This document shows, piece by piece, positions 1-12,317 of a stretch of 64,000 bases of DNA. Location of the stretch: assembly GCA_025617375.2 (NCBI GenBank), contig JAMYGW020000011.1, forward strand, positions 434,001 through 498,000, in the 5' to 3' direction. Each line of letters starts with the position of its first letter. Position 1 is the stretch's first letter. The translations under genes were made by a program, and so were the position numbers. A model generated the notes under the pieces. That model saw nothing but the letters and a program-made list of their open reading frames with translations. It was not told where the DNA came from and ran no database searches. Origin of the DNA: Acarospora socialis (lineage: Eukaryota > Ascomycota > Lecanoromycetes > Acarosporales > Acarosporaceae).

Positions 1-478
1 ACTCTCCGCCAGTTCAAGACTCCGGCCTACCTGCTGGAAGACCCTTCAACATTTTGAATCTTTGCCAGTATGGCAACTTCTGAGACTTGGAACATTCTGT
101 TTGAAGATTTGGATAAGAGAGAAACACGGTGCTAGCTTGATTGTCAGAATCTATGTAATATCATTACTATGTACTGCGTGTGTACTCAAGGAGCAAAGTC
201 GTGGGATGGCAGAGAGTTTTTGCAAATCACCTTTGTACCACTGTGATGTAATTGCTTTCTGCGCAGCCCGTTCGCGCCAATGGTTGAGCCTCTGAATATC
301 AGGCAAGGCTGAGTGCAACATCGGGCTTGCACCCCGCCGGCTGGACCGAACACAGCCTCTATTGATGCGCTGGCGTCGAGAGGGATCATATAGATATGGA
401 GTCTAGCGAAGTTGTTCTCAGTATTTTCTGATTCATTTTACAACATCGATTAGGTCTGTAGCAATCTAATTTGCGAAG
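1..478. other. Intergenic, window start
   Basis: No gene supported. Open frames here are short and lack recognisable motifs. The last part is the upstream region of the ubiquitin fusion gene. Confidence 0.5.
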
Positions 479-3444
479 ATGAAGATGACCATCTATGTTG
501 AGTGCCGTAAGTCTCTAGCCAGACTTTCACATGTAACCCCTTGATGGTTCTGAGACTACATGTGGATGAAGTACTCCGCAAGTGTATGCATTTTTGTCCT
601 TTTAGATAAACTGTATTTTACTCTTCATAATTTTGTTAGGGAGGACCTCCATATAACACCGCCAGCTTTTCTTAAGAGTCAGATTAGTTGGTGTCTTGAT
701 GTATTGGAGTGCTCCATCGGCATTCACTTATGACCCAGAACTAGATGACAGTTGCGCTAATCTAGCCATGTTCAGTGGACGGCCACCGGCATGTTTTCGA
801 AGTGTGGCCCAGCGACACAGTTGAGAGCATCGCAGCAAAAGTTCAAGATAAAGACGGCACCCCCCCGGACGCGCAGCGCTTCATCTACGCTGGCAAGCAG
901 TTGGAGGTCTTCCGCACTCTCGACTCATACAACATTGGGCACGAGAGCACGGTGCACCTCGTTCTGCGCTTGAGAGGCGGACAGGCACCGGTGCTGCCTA
1001 TCCATGCTCCGAGGGAGAGTCTGTTTCAGACTGGGCAGGTAGCGTATGGGACGACGAGGGACTGGAAGGCCTTAGCGGATTTGGGGGGCTTTGACGCAGA
1101 CACCCATATCGTGGATCCGCAGGCGCATTATGCCGTTCTGGATTCACTCGAGCATACAATTGTGACGTCGTCGGAGTTGTATCGTTGTTCAGGGGTGTAC
1201 CGCCTAAGCACTTTCAGAGAGGCTGCAGATCTGTTAAGTTCCACACAGATGTCTAAGGCACCTGGATGGATGCAGAGACTCGTGCTTAACCTCCATAACG
1301 ACGGCGATGCAGGAGCGAGTGGCACCGTTGCCAACCTCTGCGAGACCTACTTCATCATGATTTTGGTCCTTGAAAGCTTCGATCTGCTAGTATCGAGGCA
1401 ATTTTGTACCTCATTCTTCAGTATTGTTGTGGAGCGATCCGACGGTATAGTCGCCGAAATTGTCAAAATCCCCAGGGAAGTCCTTATCGAGCTCATGGAG
1501 GCGCTTAAGGTAGCGATTAACGTTACCTGCGAAGAAAAGACGGATCCTGAAAGCGATCATGAGACGCTCAAGGACTGTGTTGGGCCGGCTGTTCAGGGGT
1601 TCATCGACTTACTCGACTATTCGCAGCTTGGAACATACGCACCTGTCAGCAATACTGTCCCTGAAATGCTAAATGTCTGGCGAATGGTGGCTTGTATTCT
1701 GGATCTAGGCTTGGTCTGCTATGTTGGATCTCATGGAACGCGGTTTGATACGGAATACTTCCGGCGGAATATGGATCCTTTGAGATTTGACCAGGGAAAC
1801 AAATTTTCCTTCGATTGTAGCTTGCGGAATCTAGCCTGCCTCGACAGCTTCCTCGATGCGAAATCAGTCTGGGTATTCCGAGCTGGGGTCAACCTCGCGC
1901 CAGCTTTGCCACAAGGCAAGAACCGGAAGAAGCTCTCCATCCTCACCACCATCGATGCCCTCGCCGATATCTGGGGCCCGGTGTGGGCCGAAGCCGCGGA
2001 CCAAGGCATCGTTGGCGAGAAACCTACACGTATCAAGAAATTCCATGTTTCAAAAGGGGTCATTCGACGTGTACAGGAAGGGGCCAAGCCTACTGTTTCT
2101 GGGGCGGTCAAATGCCACTGGTATAGCTGGACGCAAGATCATCGGCGGCGGTTCTCAACTCTGTTCACGAAACCCGAGGATCTGTCTATGGCGCTAGATG
2201 ATAAACTGCTTATCGGGAGCGACATACGAGTCAATCCCGGTTGTGCTTACACCCTCCAGGAGTACGAGATGAACTATGGTGACATGATAAGCAGCTTGGG
2301 TACGAAACCTTCCACGTGGAAGCTGGATAGCGCCGCCGTAACCGTGCAGTTAGCTGCGCCAAAGGTGGTTACTTTCCAGATCCAAGGAAATGTCAAGAAG
2401 ATCCCCGCCACTACGGTCAAGCAGTTCATATGGGAGAAGTGGAACTTCGAACCCGAGCGCGCGAACCCGGGGATGTTGAACAATTGCTTCGGCGTGGAAA
2501 TCAGCCACTGCACTGGCAACGCGAGGAGGATACCCATGAAGCAAATCTTCTTGATGGAGCCCATGCAGGAGTTGCTGGAGCGCCAGATACCGAACTGGCG
2601 GTACACACAATGGGGCACGGCCTTCCACGAAGCGCTACAGACCGAGTCCAATGACGCGATATTCCAGTTCTGGAACAGGCACACGGCCGAGCGGCGGCTC
2701 GTCGGGCAGCTAGTTCAGTCCGTCCTAGACGTGCTCGACAGCACAGGCAGAACCGACAGTGGCTTCCGCGCGGCGTTTATGCATCGGAACCGCGAGCTGG
2801 GCGTGGATCTCGAAATTGACAAGAACGAGTGGGCGGGGCTGCTGAAGGACTCGTATCTAATGGCCACTTACGCGGTCGTCAACGAGGTCTGCTTGGAGTG
2901 CCGGCGGCCGGACCATACGACTTCGATCTGCGGCGACGAGTCGCGGTACACCGTACTGCAGACGCAAATCGGGCTGAAGACGCAAAGACTGAAGAAAGGG
3001 AGAATCCTGACCGAGCGCCTGAAGATCGAACCGCACAGCCAGACGTACAAGAAAGTCGACGACGACGAAGCAGCGGGCGCGCCCTACTTCATGAACCTTC
3101 AGTCCTCTATCAAGTCCAAGTTTCTCCTGAACTACAATCTCGCCGTCGCGAAGGAACTGTTGATTCACCGACCGTACAACGGGAATTTGCACACGGCCAA
3201 GTTGATACTCCGCGCGTCGGCGAGGGGTTACGGAGGCATGAGTTATAAGCGCGATCGCACGCCGTTGAGCCGTGCTGGCAGTGGTGGTGCCGATGAGATT
3301 GACGAGACGGCGGCGGCGCAGGAGGCGTTGAGGCAGGTGGAGATGAGGGACATTGAGCCTATCAGAGAAGATGAGACGCAGGGCCAGGGAAATGTGATTG
3401 TTAGGTTTGGCAGGTGGAAGTGGTTGCAGTTCTTGGGCACTTAA
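479..3444 (+). CDS. Ubiquitin-like domain fused to large unknown protein
   Basis: Two exons, 479-506 and 776-3444, joined over a 269 nt intron (GTAAGT donor, CTAAT branch, TTCAG acceptor), giving 898 residues. The splice is supported because it completes the first beta strand of ubiquitin. Counted from the second Met (485) the N-terminal domain is exactly 76 residues, ends in RLRGG, and matches ubiquitin at about 48 of 76 positions by eye. The L8-I44-V70 surface patch and K29, K33 and K48 are kept; K6, K11, K27 and K63 are replaced. After the GG comes QAPVLP and about 820 residues that I do not recognise, with no membrane segments. One stretch near residues 455-560 (HWYSW, LLIG) looks conserved-domain-like. 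A deubiquitinase could cut after GG and leave an N-terminal Gln, but that is inference. It could instead act as an uncleaved integral Ub-like domain. Reading frame is intact. Confidence 0.8.
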
Positions 3445-4616
3445 TGATTGTAACGAGATGACGACAGCGACATTTGAAAAATTGATGTATGCTCATATTA
3501 AATGTACGTCATATACTTTATACTGCTTCTGAGTCCTGCCGTACCGGTTTGGAAAACAATATAGATCTGGTGTTAGAGCCATCTTACCACTTCCTACTTC
3601 GGCCGTCTTACTGGCTCACAATCTTCTGAGTTGCTACGAGTACAGCAGAGGGTTTTGCGATGATCAATCATAAAATTTTCAAAAAGTAGCAGAGCGAGGA
3701 GAAACATACGGCAACTGAATGCTGTTGATGCTTGCATAATGCATACCTTCTTGTGCAGAAGGCTGAGGCGCGTTTGCCGTTGTTCAGGCTCCACCTTGCC
3801 TTGCTCTGAGCGTGCTCAGGCGCTCAGGCTGAAAGCGGCAACCGCTCAGGTCCGAAGACGGAAACGGACTTTGGTAAGAACCAGTTTCGTAACAGACCAT
3901 AGAGATAAATAAGTAGGTGCGAAGTCGGCGCACAGAGACTTATGTCCACCGACTTCGTACTCGTACGGTAGTGGATGGGATGAAAGGATGCATGTCACGT
4001 GTTTATGGTGGGGTTATCTTGTTGTACAGAGTACACGTACGAAGTAGAGACATGCCCCGCTAGCTGAGGGATTGAGTATGCGAAAACCCTCACTACCTAC
4101 TCGTACCTCTCTTGGCTGGAGGTCTCCAGCGTTTGTAGTCGGAGGCGTTTGCTGGGACTTTAGTTCCTAAATCCGAGGGTTCTTGGAAATGCAGCTGCCT
4201 AGTCGGTGTTACGGAGATGAGTTCTGGTAGGCGGCGAGGTGAGAACTCTCTACTGTTGCACTCAAATTACGGGGGTTCCAGAGGTTTGTTTGTTAGAGTT
4301 TGAGTTCATGCAGGTAAGAGTAGTTTCAAGTGCCGCCTGATCATCGGTTGTACGGGGATGAGGTTTGTTGGGCAGGCAGTTACTGTTTGAGCATCAAAGC
4401 AACCACGAAGAACATATTGTAGTCTGCAAGAGAGTCTTATTCCCTAGTAGCTAGCCTCTAAAGAAGTAGAGTACAATGAGTCCGACGTAAGCCACCTAGA
4501 AACAGAGCAATACCGTTGCCGTCACGCCTCCAGCACGGATCGAGTCCGACACCCATGAGGTTGAACGATGATGATGTTCCCGATCGCTGGACTAGCGTTA
4601 TGCGTTGCGGAGAGCT
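3445..4616. other. Intergenic, 1.2 kb
   Basis: No coding or RNA gene supported. Holds the 3' flanks of two convergent genes. Short CAGGCGCTCAGG-type near repeats lie around 3810-3860. Confidence 0.5.
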
Positions 4617-5043
4617 CTAGTGCTTGGCAGCCTCCTTGTTGACGTCGGCCTTGGTCTGCAAGTAGCGGAATGGTCAGTATGCCGGTACAAACACGTGCGA
4701 TGAGGGTGGGAGGAGACGTACGTTGTGCGAAGTCTCGTCGACCTTGGCGCCTAACGCGTCCTTGGCAGCGGTGGCACGGTTGCCGAGGGAGGCATCGGAG
4801 TCTTTGGCGACCTCTGGTTTCGAGAACGAGACAAGTCAGAAAGGCTTCCTTTGAGAGGGGTGAGGGTGATGAACGAAGATGAGACGCACCGGTGTTGGCT
4901 CTCTTCTCGGCCCCTTTGCCGGCACCCTGGATGCTCTCGGACACGTAGTTGACGGCGTTCCTGTTTGACACGTGTCAGTTCGGTCTCGACGACAAACGAC
5001 ACAACGGTCAGGCGTGGGCAACGACATACTTAGCGGTCTCCAT
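4617..5043 (-). CDS. grg-1: Glucose-repressible protein GRG-1/CCG-1 homologue
   Basis: Four small exons on the minus strand: 5030-5043, 4890-4960, 4722-4813 and 4617-4655, with introns of 69, 76 and 66 nt. The spliced product is 71 residues, the same length as Neurospora GRG-1. It begins METAKNAVNYVSESIQGAG and ends NTKADVNKEAAKH, typical of this family of small hydrophilic, Ala/Lys-rich proteins. In Neurospora the gene is induced by glucose loss, stress and the clock and is among the most abundant mRNAs; the biochemical role is unknown. A TTTAAA box near 5176-5181, about 135 nt upstream of the ATG, may serve as TATA element. The first exon codes only four and two thirds residues, so automatic callers may miss it. 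Confidence 0.93.
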
Positions 5044-5675
5044 TGCGAAATTATATGTGTTTGAAGGGCTTAGAGGGAAGATGTGTTTGAAATTTGGCTT
5101 GAAAAGTCTGGTAGGTTGGAAGTTTGCGTTGTGTTGAGAAGGATGAAAAGTCTGGATGCGAGCAGCCCCGCCGAGCTTTTAAAGTGGCATGGAGGGGTAA
5201 AGTGGGCAGGAGCGCAGCCGCCCCACTACGCTTGCGAAAAGCGAAACAAGGGATGATGTCACGGTCACATGCCGAGGTCAGTACGCGCGGTAAGGTGGTC
5301 TGGTTCTGGAATGTGACGCCTTTCGGGGCGCTAAGGTAACGCTAAGATTAAAACGCTCAGCTGGCTTCGGTTACAGCCGGTTTCAGCTGCCTGTTCTGGA
5401 ATGTGACTGATCCTCGATCCTGTTATACGCAGCAGTGATTTAGGGCTGTGTACCACGTTGGACGAAGTATGTCTGTATATTGTGATAAAATAGGCACACA
5501 GTTGGACGATCATTTCATGGTAGGACTATACATCGTCTATGTACGAGTAGAAGGTTCGACAACGTGAAGCTTACTGTCCTAGAAAATGCTTCGGCAACAA
5601 CCGTAAAGATTCTTTCGCACCGCCAGCAATCACCAATTGGAGCACTCCAGAGGCAAGGCAAAGTATCTAGCAACC
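5044..5675. promoter_or_regulatory. Divergent intergenic between grg-1 and RPA49
   Basis: About 630 nt shared by two divergently transcribed genes. Apart from the TTTAAA box on the grg-1 side I see no clear motif. Confidence 0.4.
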
Positions 5676-7361
5676 ATGTCTGAGAAGAAGCGCAAACGTA
5701 CATCTGAGACAGTCGATCGTCCTGGGAAGAAGGTTGCTGTTGATGCTTCTCCATCTGTGGTAAAGGTCTCAGTGGTAGCGAGTAATGATGAACTAGCCCC
5801 AGTGATAGGTATGTCTGGTGAACCTGCTCACCACCAAGCCATATGTACATGTGCAGCTGCAATGGGTAGAGTACACAATGTTGATGCTGACGTTCTCCAG
5901 CATCCACACCAGGCCTCTCCCTTCCGACGAAGATTTCATTCCAACCCTACCGCAAGACGCAGCGTAATGCATCTATACGAACCCCAAGCAATAGACCTGG
6001 TAACACGTCTGAACTCCTTTTGCACTCCTCAACCCATCCCAAGGTCGATTACACCGGCCGCGAGGAAGAAGAAGGTGGCAGCAACAGCGTCCTCAAACAC
6101 TATGTCGGCATTTACGACCCTACGACGGGCGAGTTACAAGTCACGCCAGCACGGAAGCTAGTCGTTCGGGGAAGCGTGCGTCAAGAGGACACAATTGCTG
6201 CCGAAGATACAGGTGGTGATAATGGCATGGAATCTGCGCCCAAAGTACGCCTCTCCCTATAGCTGCCCTTTCCACACCTCTTCATAGCGCTAACGGCTAC
6301 CAGCTCTCCTCGCGCGCCGCTCTCGGTCTGTCCTTCGGTACCAAGAAATCCCAAAAAGCCATCCGCGCCCTCACTGAAAACGCCATCTCCCCCCGCAAGC
6401 CTCCTAACGGGACCACCACCTCCGCCTCCGCCTCCTCCAGCCAACCCCTCGACCCTCTCGCTGCAGCCGTCGTCGACTCGATGGCCAGCACGACCTCAAC
6501 CATGCCCACGCGCGAAGAACTCCAATCGGCCGTTGACGACGCCAAACCGCGGCCGAAACCAAACATGCAAGCGACTACTCCGTCAGAGGTCTACTCCGTC
6601 TCGGATCTGGTGGGTGGGGAGGAGACATTACGGCTGCTTGTGGTCAGAGATTGGCAAGACGCCGTAGCCGCCAATAAACCCGTGCACACGAAATCGCGGT
6701 TCGTGAGCAAGCGCCTGGCGAATCTGGCGCAGAGCGGAGACGTCAAGAGGTTGAAAACGCTTCGCTACCTACTAATCCTATTGGAGTTCTACGGCAGTCT
6801 CGGGTCTGGGCCGAAGGGTATCAAGAAAGTGCCACAGAGGGAAAAGCTTCGGAAAGCGATGGGGAACGCGAACGAAGGCATGACGGAAGGCGTGAGGAGG
6901 AGGTTCGCTGATAGCAAGTACGCGCCTCTAATTTATTCCTTTGCTCCGTCTGCGGATGGAATGAACTGAGACCGTTACCAGCACCCTCAACAAATGGCAC
7001 ACCGACAATCTCTTAACCCACATCACCGCCCTGGCCCTCACAATCGACCATTTCGACCTCGACCTCTTCGACCTCCGCGAAGACCTCAAACTCGACCAGA
7101 AAACGTACTTACTCTTTCCTTCTTCCCTTCTATTCTGGCGCTTGCTTTTCTCCAACATACCTGCAGACCCTCACTAATATGGAGCAATATAGTATGACGC
7201 AATACGCACACGAACTAGGCTGTAAGATTTCCGCACTGACGGAATCGGAACGCTCGAAAACGGGCCTGAACAAAACCGAAGCGGCGGCACACCGCATGGC
7301 GAGATTGAGGTTGCCGTTGGAGTTTCCGAAGACTAGGGTGCCGAAGGCGGGGAGGCGGTGA
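5676..7361 (+). CDS. RPA49: RNA polymerase I subunit A49
   Basis: Five exons: 5676-5808, 5901-6244, 6304-6917, 6982-7104 and 7193-7361; 460 residues. Start chosen at the ATG giving MSEKKRKR, preceded by in-frame codons without another ATG. A49 pairs with A34.5 and stimulates Pol I elongation and rDNA transcription. Family signs in order: an N-terminal dimerisation part with SELLLHSSTHPKVDYTGRE and HYVGIYDPTTGELQV, then ALGLSFGTKK in the linker, then a tandem winged-helix part with YLLILLEF, LLTHITALALTIDHFDLD, and a basic tail ending PLEFPKTRVPKAGRR that resembles the yeast C-terminus. All exon joins keep phase, and the last intron has a CTAAT branch site. Length fits the family (yeast 415). 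Confidence 0.92.
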
Positions 7362-8037
7362 GATGGACATGAAGGAATGAGGAGTGGCGGCAAGATAAAA
7401 GGGACGGGAGGAGTAGGGAATAGGTGGAGAGGAGGTAGAGAAGAAGCAGGGAAGGAGGCAAACTACTGCTCTGGAATAGTCATGAATACCGTGAGCGTCT
7501 ACGGTGGTGAGTGTAGTCGTGTGTACAATGTGTACAGTGATACATTGTCATGGATTACCTTATGTGCTCTCTGCTGGGCTCAGACAATACCAACTGTGCT
7601 TCAGATGGAGCCTCTCGAGGCAAGCAGTGTCTTAGGTAGTCTGTATCTAGCCTCTCCTCGAGTAGAGTAACCATTTCACGTGTTGGGGCATCGAGCATCG
7701 CACGCATATGAAGACAGACTTCAAGTTTACAATAACTAACAAATATGAGCTGAAGATCGTAAGCGTCAAGCCACTTTAGCAGCCATCAAATCCACTGCTG
7801 CAATACTCAAGAACACCCGTGAACTTTCGACGATGATATTGACCAGCACGCTTCCTTCGGCACGACCTGCAATCCGCCCTACCCACTCCACCACTTCCAC
7901 CCCCCTAACGGCGTAAAAGCAATTCGGACGGGACGTTTCGAGATAGCGTTATGAGATGAGACGAGTTGGTGGCAGTACTTTCATTGACTTGTCGTGACGA
8001 GAAGGCTGCAAGCTGGGATCGAAGAGTTGCGAGGTGT
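7362..8037. other. Intergenic, 0.7 kb
   Basis: 3' flanks of convergent genes RPA49 and RPL41. No gene supported. Confidence 0.5.
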
Positions 8038-8224
8038 TTACTTGCTGCAGGCCGAAAGACGATCAGCACGTGTTTGATCGCCCAGAACACAACTATGCCC
8101 ACAGCGACCGGGAAAGCCAGCAGGAAGCTGCAGGAAGAAAGGACATGACATACCTTCTCGCTCTGGTCTTTCTCCTCTTACGCTTGAGACGTCGGACGCG
8201 CTTCTTCCTCCACTTGGCTCTCAT
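8038..8224 (-). CDS. RPL41: Ribosomal protein eL41
   Basis: The 25-residue peptide is spread over exons 8154-8224 (71 nt) and 8038-8044 (7 nt), separated by a 109 nt intron with GTATGT donor and CTGCAG acceptor. The first exon reads MRAKWRKKRVRRLK followed by more Arg/Lys, which is the near-invariant eL41 sequence. Splicing adds the last Ser-Lys and TAA, giving the usual RARSK-stop end. This is a small basic peptide of the large ribosomal subunit at the subunit interface. Both exons are far below the usual size limits, so the gene is easily missed. No frame problem seen. Confidence 0.95.
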
Positions 8225-8593
8225 CTTCGATAACTTAGTGAACTGCTCATTCCAGCCGATCGGTTAGCCACTGACACTGCGGAGGTCGATGGAGGGATTC
8301 TTGAAGTGTCTGCTTCGTAGACGGGGAAGGTCGAGGTGGAAGGGGAGATGGAAATACGTACTCGTTATGTGGGATGAGTGTCGTGTTGGTGGAAGAGCTT
8401 GGGAGGAAGCTCAGGCGGGGTGGGAGATGTGTGCGCGGTCGCTTAAGCGAGATGGCGCTAAGGGCTACTGGCGTTCCCGTTCCGGTTTGGCTTAGTAAAG
8501 CGTATCGATTTCTACAGTATGACTCTATATAATGCTGAACTGGTGCGCATGTTGTATGTTTGGTGTTGGTTAGTGGGAGTTTGATGTGGCAGG
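8225..8593. other. Divergent intergenic between RPL41 and FHA kinase
   Basis: Roughly 370 nt serving as upstream region of both genes. RPL41 may have a 5' untranslated intron here, but I cannot place one. Confidence 0.35.
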
Positions 8594-11099
8594 ATGGACG
8601 AGGGGCTCGGAGCGGAGAGTAAGAGTCCTAGAAGAGTAGTTGGATATCTTCGTAGTTATGTCGATGGCTTTGACGAGCAACGTGAGTGTTGACTTTTGGA
8701 GATGGGCATGCACTGACTTCAAGATAGATGAGGAACCGATTTATGCGAATTTTAATCTACGTATGGGTCGAGACAAGAAAAGATGGTAACCGACATGAGC
8801 ATTTTCCGTATAGTCCAAGTATTAAACTCTCACAGCGATGTTGTTCTTGAAGATCTTACTGTTTCTAATCAACACATACGAATTTACTGTATTCAGTTCG
8901 AGCAGGAAGATGTGTCTGATATTCCGCCACTTGTCTATGCGGAAGACCTTTCTAGCAATGGTACCTACTGGAACGGAACCTTAATAGGCAGAGGCAACGG
9001 AGGTGTGCTCCTTAGCGATGGAGACGTGCTGCGCATCAGTCCACGCCTTTCGTTCAGCTACAGTGGAGCGGATCCATTACCACCTGAGCCTCGTGATGAG
9101 GTTCAGGAACGAGAGAAGAAGGTAGACTGTCTTAGCCAGGACGACCGACTTAAACACTAACTCGAGAAGCTATTCCAACGTCAGTATGTTGTTACCGAAC
9201 GCAAGATCGGTGCTGGGGGCTTTGGGGATGTTTATGTTGCGCTGGATAAGGCTAGGGGTCGACAGCTTGCGTGCAAGATCGTAAATTTACGGAAACTCAA
9301 GGTGAAGCATCTACAAGAATGTCATGTAAGTACGATTATTCTAGCAGCTACACACGAGGATGATAGGGTATCACTCACAAACATCTGTACCAGGTAAGGT
9401 CACTGCGGAATGAGACCCTAGTCGACCAAAAGCTCAAGAAGTACATGCGGGAAGCAGAGATATTAAGAAATCTTAGCCACGTGAGACATGCAAGAGATTT
9501 ATCGGAAGATTGTATGCTCAATGGGACGTAGCCTAACATCATCGCGCTGGAGAAGGTGTTCAAGACTGACAGTACGATGTAAGGCCCATTTCCCTGAATA
9601 TCAGGGGCTCACTAAATTTGTCCGGACTGTAGATATATCTTCGAAGATCTAATTACTGCTGGCGATTTGTTCTCGTATATCGGGTACAAAGGAGGGAAGC
9701 TGCAAGACGTGGAAGCAGCGGTGATAATCAGGCAGATACTCAAAGCGCTAGAATATCTACATGAGCGCGGTATCGTCCACAGAGACTTGAAGCCCGACAA
9801 TATTCTCGTTACCTCGCTGGCCGAAGGGTCGAGGGTGGTGCTGAGCGACTTTGGGGCTGCAACAGTTGTTAGCTATCAAAAAACTCAGCAGCAGAGGATG
9901 ATGACCCAGATCGGTACATTGGAGTACACAGCTCCGTAAGCACCAAACCCAGTTTCTCTTCTTAAGCTTGCACTGATTCTTCTGGATCCATAAGCGAAGT
10001 CTACGGATTCAACAACATGCAGACGGGCAAGAGCGGATATACGAAGGCTGTGGACATGTGGTCACTCGGTGGTGTTGCGGCTACACTTTTAAGCGGCACG
10101 TCTCTCTTTGCTGATTCCAAAGACGACAACTTCAAAACAAATCCCGATGAAGTCATCGCTAGGCTAGCGGCGGAATGTAACCTGGCGCACCTTGATCAGA
10201 GTCAAGACTGGCAGCATGTAGGCGAGCGTGCGAAGGACTTTGTCCGAAAGCTTCTGGTATTGAACGAGACGAAGAGGATGACAGTCAGGGAAGCACTGGA
10301 GCATCCGTGGTTCACCAACGAATACCACCGGAACGAGTTCGAGGCCGTATATCTAAGGGCAATCAGACACTGGAAGCCTCGACCAAAGAAAGCTGACATT
10401 ATCGAAATCTTGGACGTTAACAAAGCGAAGGAAGGCCCATCTCCGAAGCGCCAAAGACTTAGCCCTCTTCCACGGCCATCCAGCAAACGAGCACTCGTGC
10501 CATTCGAACCGCCCTACATCCCTTTTCACCGGCACATCAGCAAGTTGAGTTCTCCTAGGGCGGAATCTGGGTCGCTAGCTGCCTTAAACGATATTTCTCC
10601 AGCGCCTTGGAAGGCTCCCGTCGGATGGATCCGCTCACTTCACGATGCAGCTCTGCTTCAGGACAAACCCATAAGGACCGACCTGGCTTCTGTAAGGCTT
10701 CGGTGGCCCACAGCTTCGACACCTGTGACGCTGAAACGGAAGCTCGAAAGCAGACCGTCAACACCTCAAGCTTTGGAGTCAAGTAAGGCGCTCTACCCTG
10801 GTACGGAGACGGGCAGCATTCCGTGGAGATCTATTAGTTCCGACGCGGATGAGGATGAGGTAGCGCTTGTACCGACCTCATCATCGGGACGCAGTTTGTT
10901 AGCATTACTCGATGATATGTCAATGAGCGGCATCGCATGTCCCACGAATTCTGATAAGATTGAGGATGATGACTTGGCGCACGTGGAATCCTCAAGCACG
11001 ATAAGAGAAGTTGGTAGGCCAATCTTTCGAGAGAGCCAAAACGGGGACCACACAAGAGATGATTGTCCAGCTCGAGACGCTCTACGACGTTCGTACTGA
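8594..11099 (+). CDS. FHA-domain Ser/Thr kinase, Chk2/Rad53-like
   Basis: Eight exons: 8594-8681, 8728-8785, 8836-9121, 9185-9325, 9394-9480, 9532-9578, 9633-9935, 9995-11099; 704 residues. An N-terminal FHA domain (about 25-130) shows [12 protein letters not shown] and [11 protein letters not shown], the phosphothreonine-binding signature. The kinase domain starts near 145: GAGGFGDVY loop, CKI lysine, HRDLKPDN near 284, DFG near 307, APE across the last intron. Such kinases relay DNA-damage or replication stress signals after phosphorylation by ATM/ATR-type kinases. A single FHA and no second one, unlike yeast Rad53. The intron 9122-9184 is needed to remove an in-frame TAA and has a CTAAC branch site. 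The C-terminal about 250 residues are low-conservation and Ser/Pro rich. An alternative last splice near 11014 could give another C-terminus. Subfamily assignment is inference. Confidence 0.85.
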
Positions 11100-12317
11100 A
11101 GATGTTATGAATTCTATTGGTCAACCTGTCCAGAATCTCAAAGCAGGTGTCCTCGCTCTGGTGGACCTTGGTAGACCTAGCCGAATAGGGCTGACAGAAA
11201 GCTTGTTGCTACTGTTTGCGGGTATGTGGGTGAGACGACATCAGTTCGACTGATAGGAGCTGTGTTTTGACTCGATCCATAGAGTAGGATTCACCTGCTG
11301 CTGTGTCTCTGATGAAGCACAAGTATGACAAACAACCACTAGAGGTACGATCTGAATTAAGGTTCTTTGCGTCGCGTATCTCTTGCTCCTTGAGGTATCA
11401 GATTTAACTACCTATTGAGGAAGACGAATGCCCAAGAAAGCCACTCAGCTTGATTATTCAGTCAATCTGCATACAGGTATGCAGTCAAGTCCAAGTACTA
11501 TATGCTCAGATCCGAACCGAGCTCGAGCAATACAGCTGCAATGCTCGATAGCTGCCTAAGCATGTTACATTACATGTCATGAGCATGCTTGAGGGCGTGG
11601 CACTGCCACAGTTCTGGCTATTTGCAAAGTTATTTGGTGTGGTGCCGAACAATTCTTCAAGTCCACAGTATTTTTGAGGTACTCATTTGATGGCGGTGCT
11701 TAGTCAGATTCCGCGTTTCGCGCTGACATAATGAAAAAACATTGTATTACTACCTACCTTATATAGATGCTCTTCTTGGATTGAATGCTGACAGCGCACA
11801 TAACTTTATGCGTGGCGTTCCGGGCATGTTCACCGTTCTGGGAATTCCTCGTACGATACCTAGTCACTGAGTCCGAGTCTTCATCCGTCCCAGCTATTGG
11901 TTTCGCCGATACTGTTATGTGCGAACCGAGCGACCCCCAGCCGGCGAGGCAGACTGAACGGACGGCACGCACGTACACCAGTCAGATACTCTCACACCTG
12001 AATTGTCGTGGATTTCCTATCGTGACACAAGCGAAGGCTTCCTTTGCGTCTGCTGCTGAACATCATCAGCATGCGGTGGGGCCCGGTACCACGAATGTCA
12101 TCTTGCTGACTTACCTAGGGAGGCGGCTGAGTGTCATCGGTACTTCGGGATTTGCAAGCATCTTTTCCGTAGTCATTATTGAATTTTATAAGTTCAAGAA
12201 GCTTACTTCTTGACTGTTGCGATCTTATCAGCCCTCTTCAGATCTTTCACACTCTTTCTATGTTGCTCATCTCTACCGTAACCAATCCTCCACCACAGCT
12301 CAGTTGCATCCGGTCTA
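11100..12317. other. Intergenic, 1.2 kb
   Basis: No gene supported. A 142-codon frame at 11785-12213 has no recognisable motif or splice context. Confidence 0.45.

Noticed and set aside
9122-9184. Premature stop in the kinase gene
   Set aside because: A 63 nt GT-AG intron with a CTAAC branch site removes the TAA and keeps frame into the kinase domain.
11011-11253. Alternative C-terminus of the FHA kinase
   Set aside because: Open and spliceable near 11014, but nothing in the family supports it over the simple stop at 11099.
11785-12213. 142-codon plus-strand frame
   Set aside because: No motif, no splice context, and no similarity I recognise.
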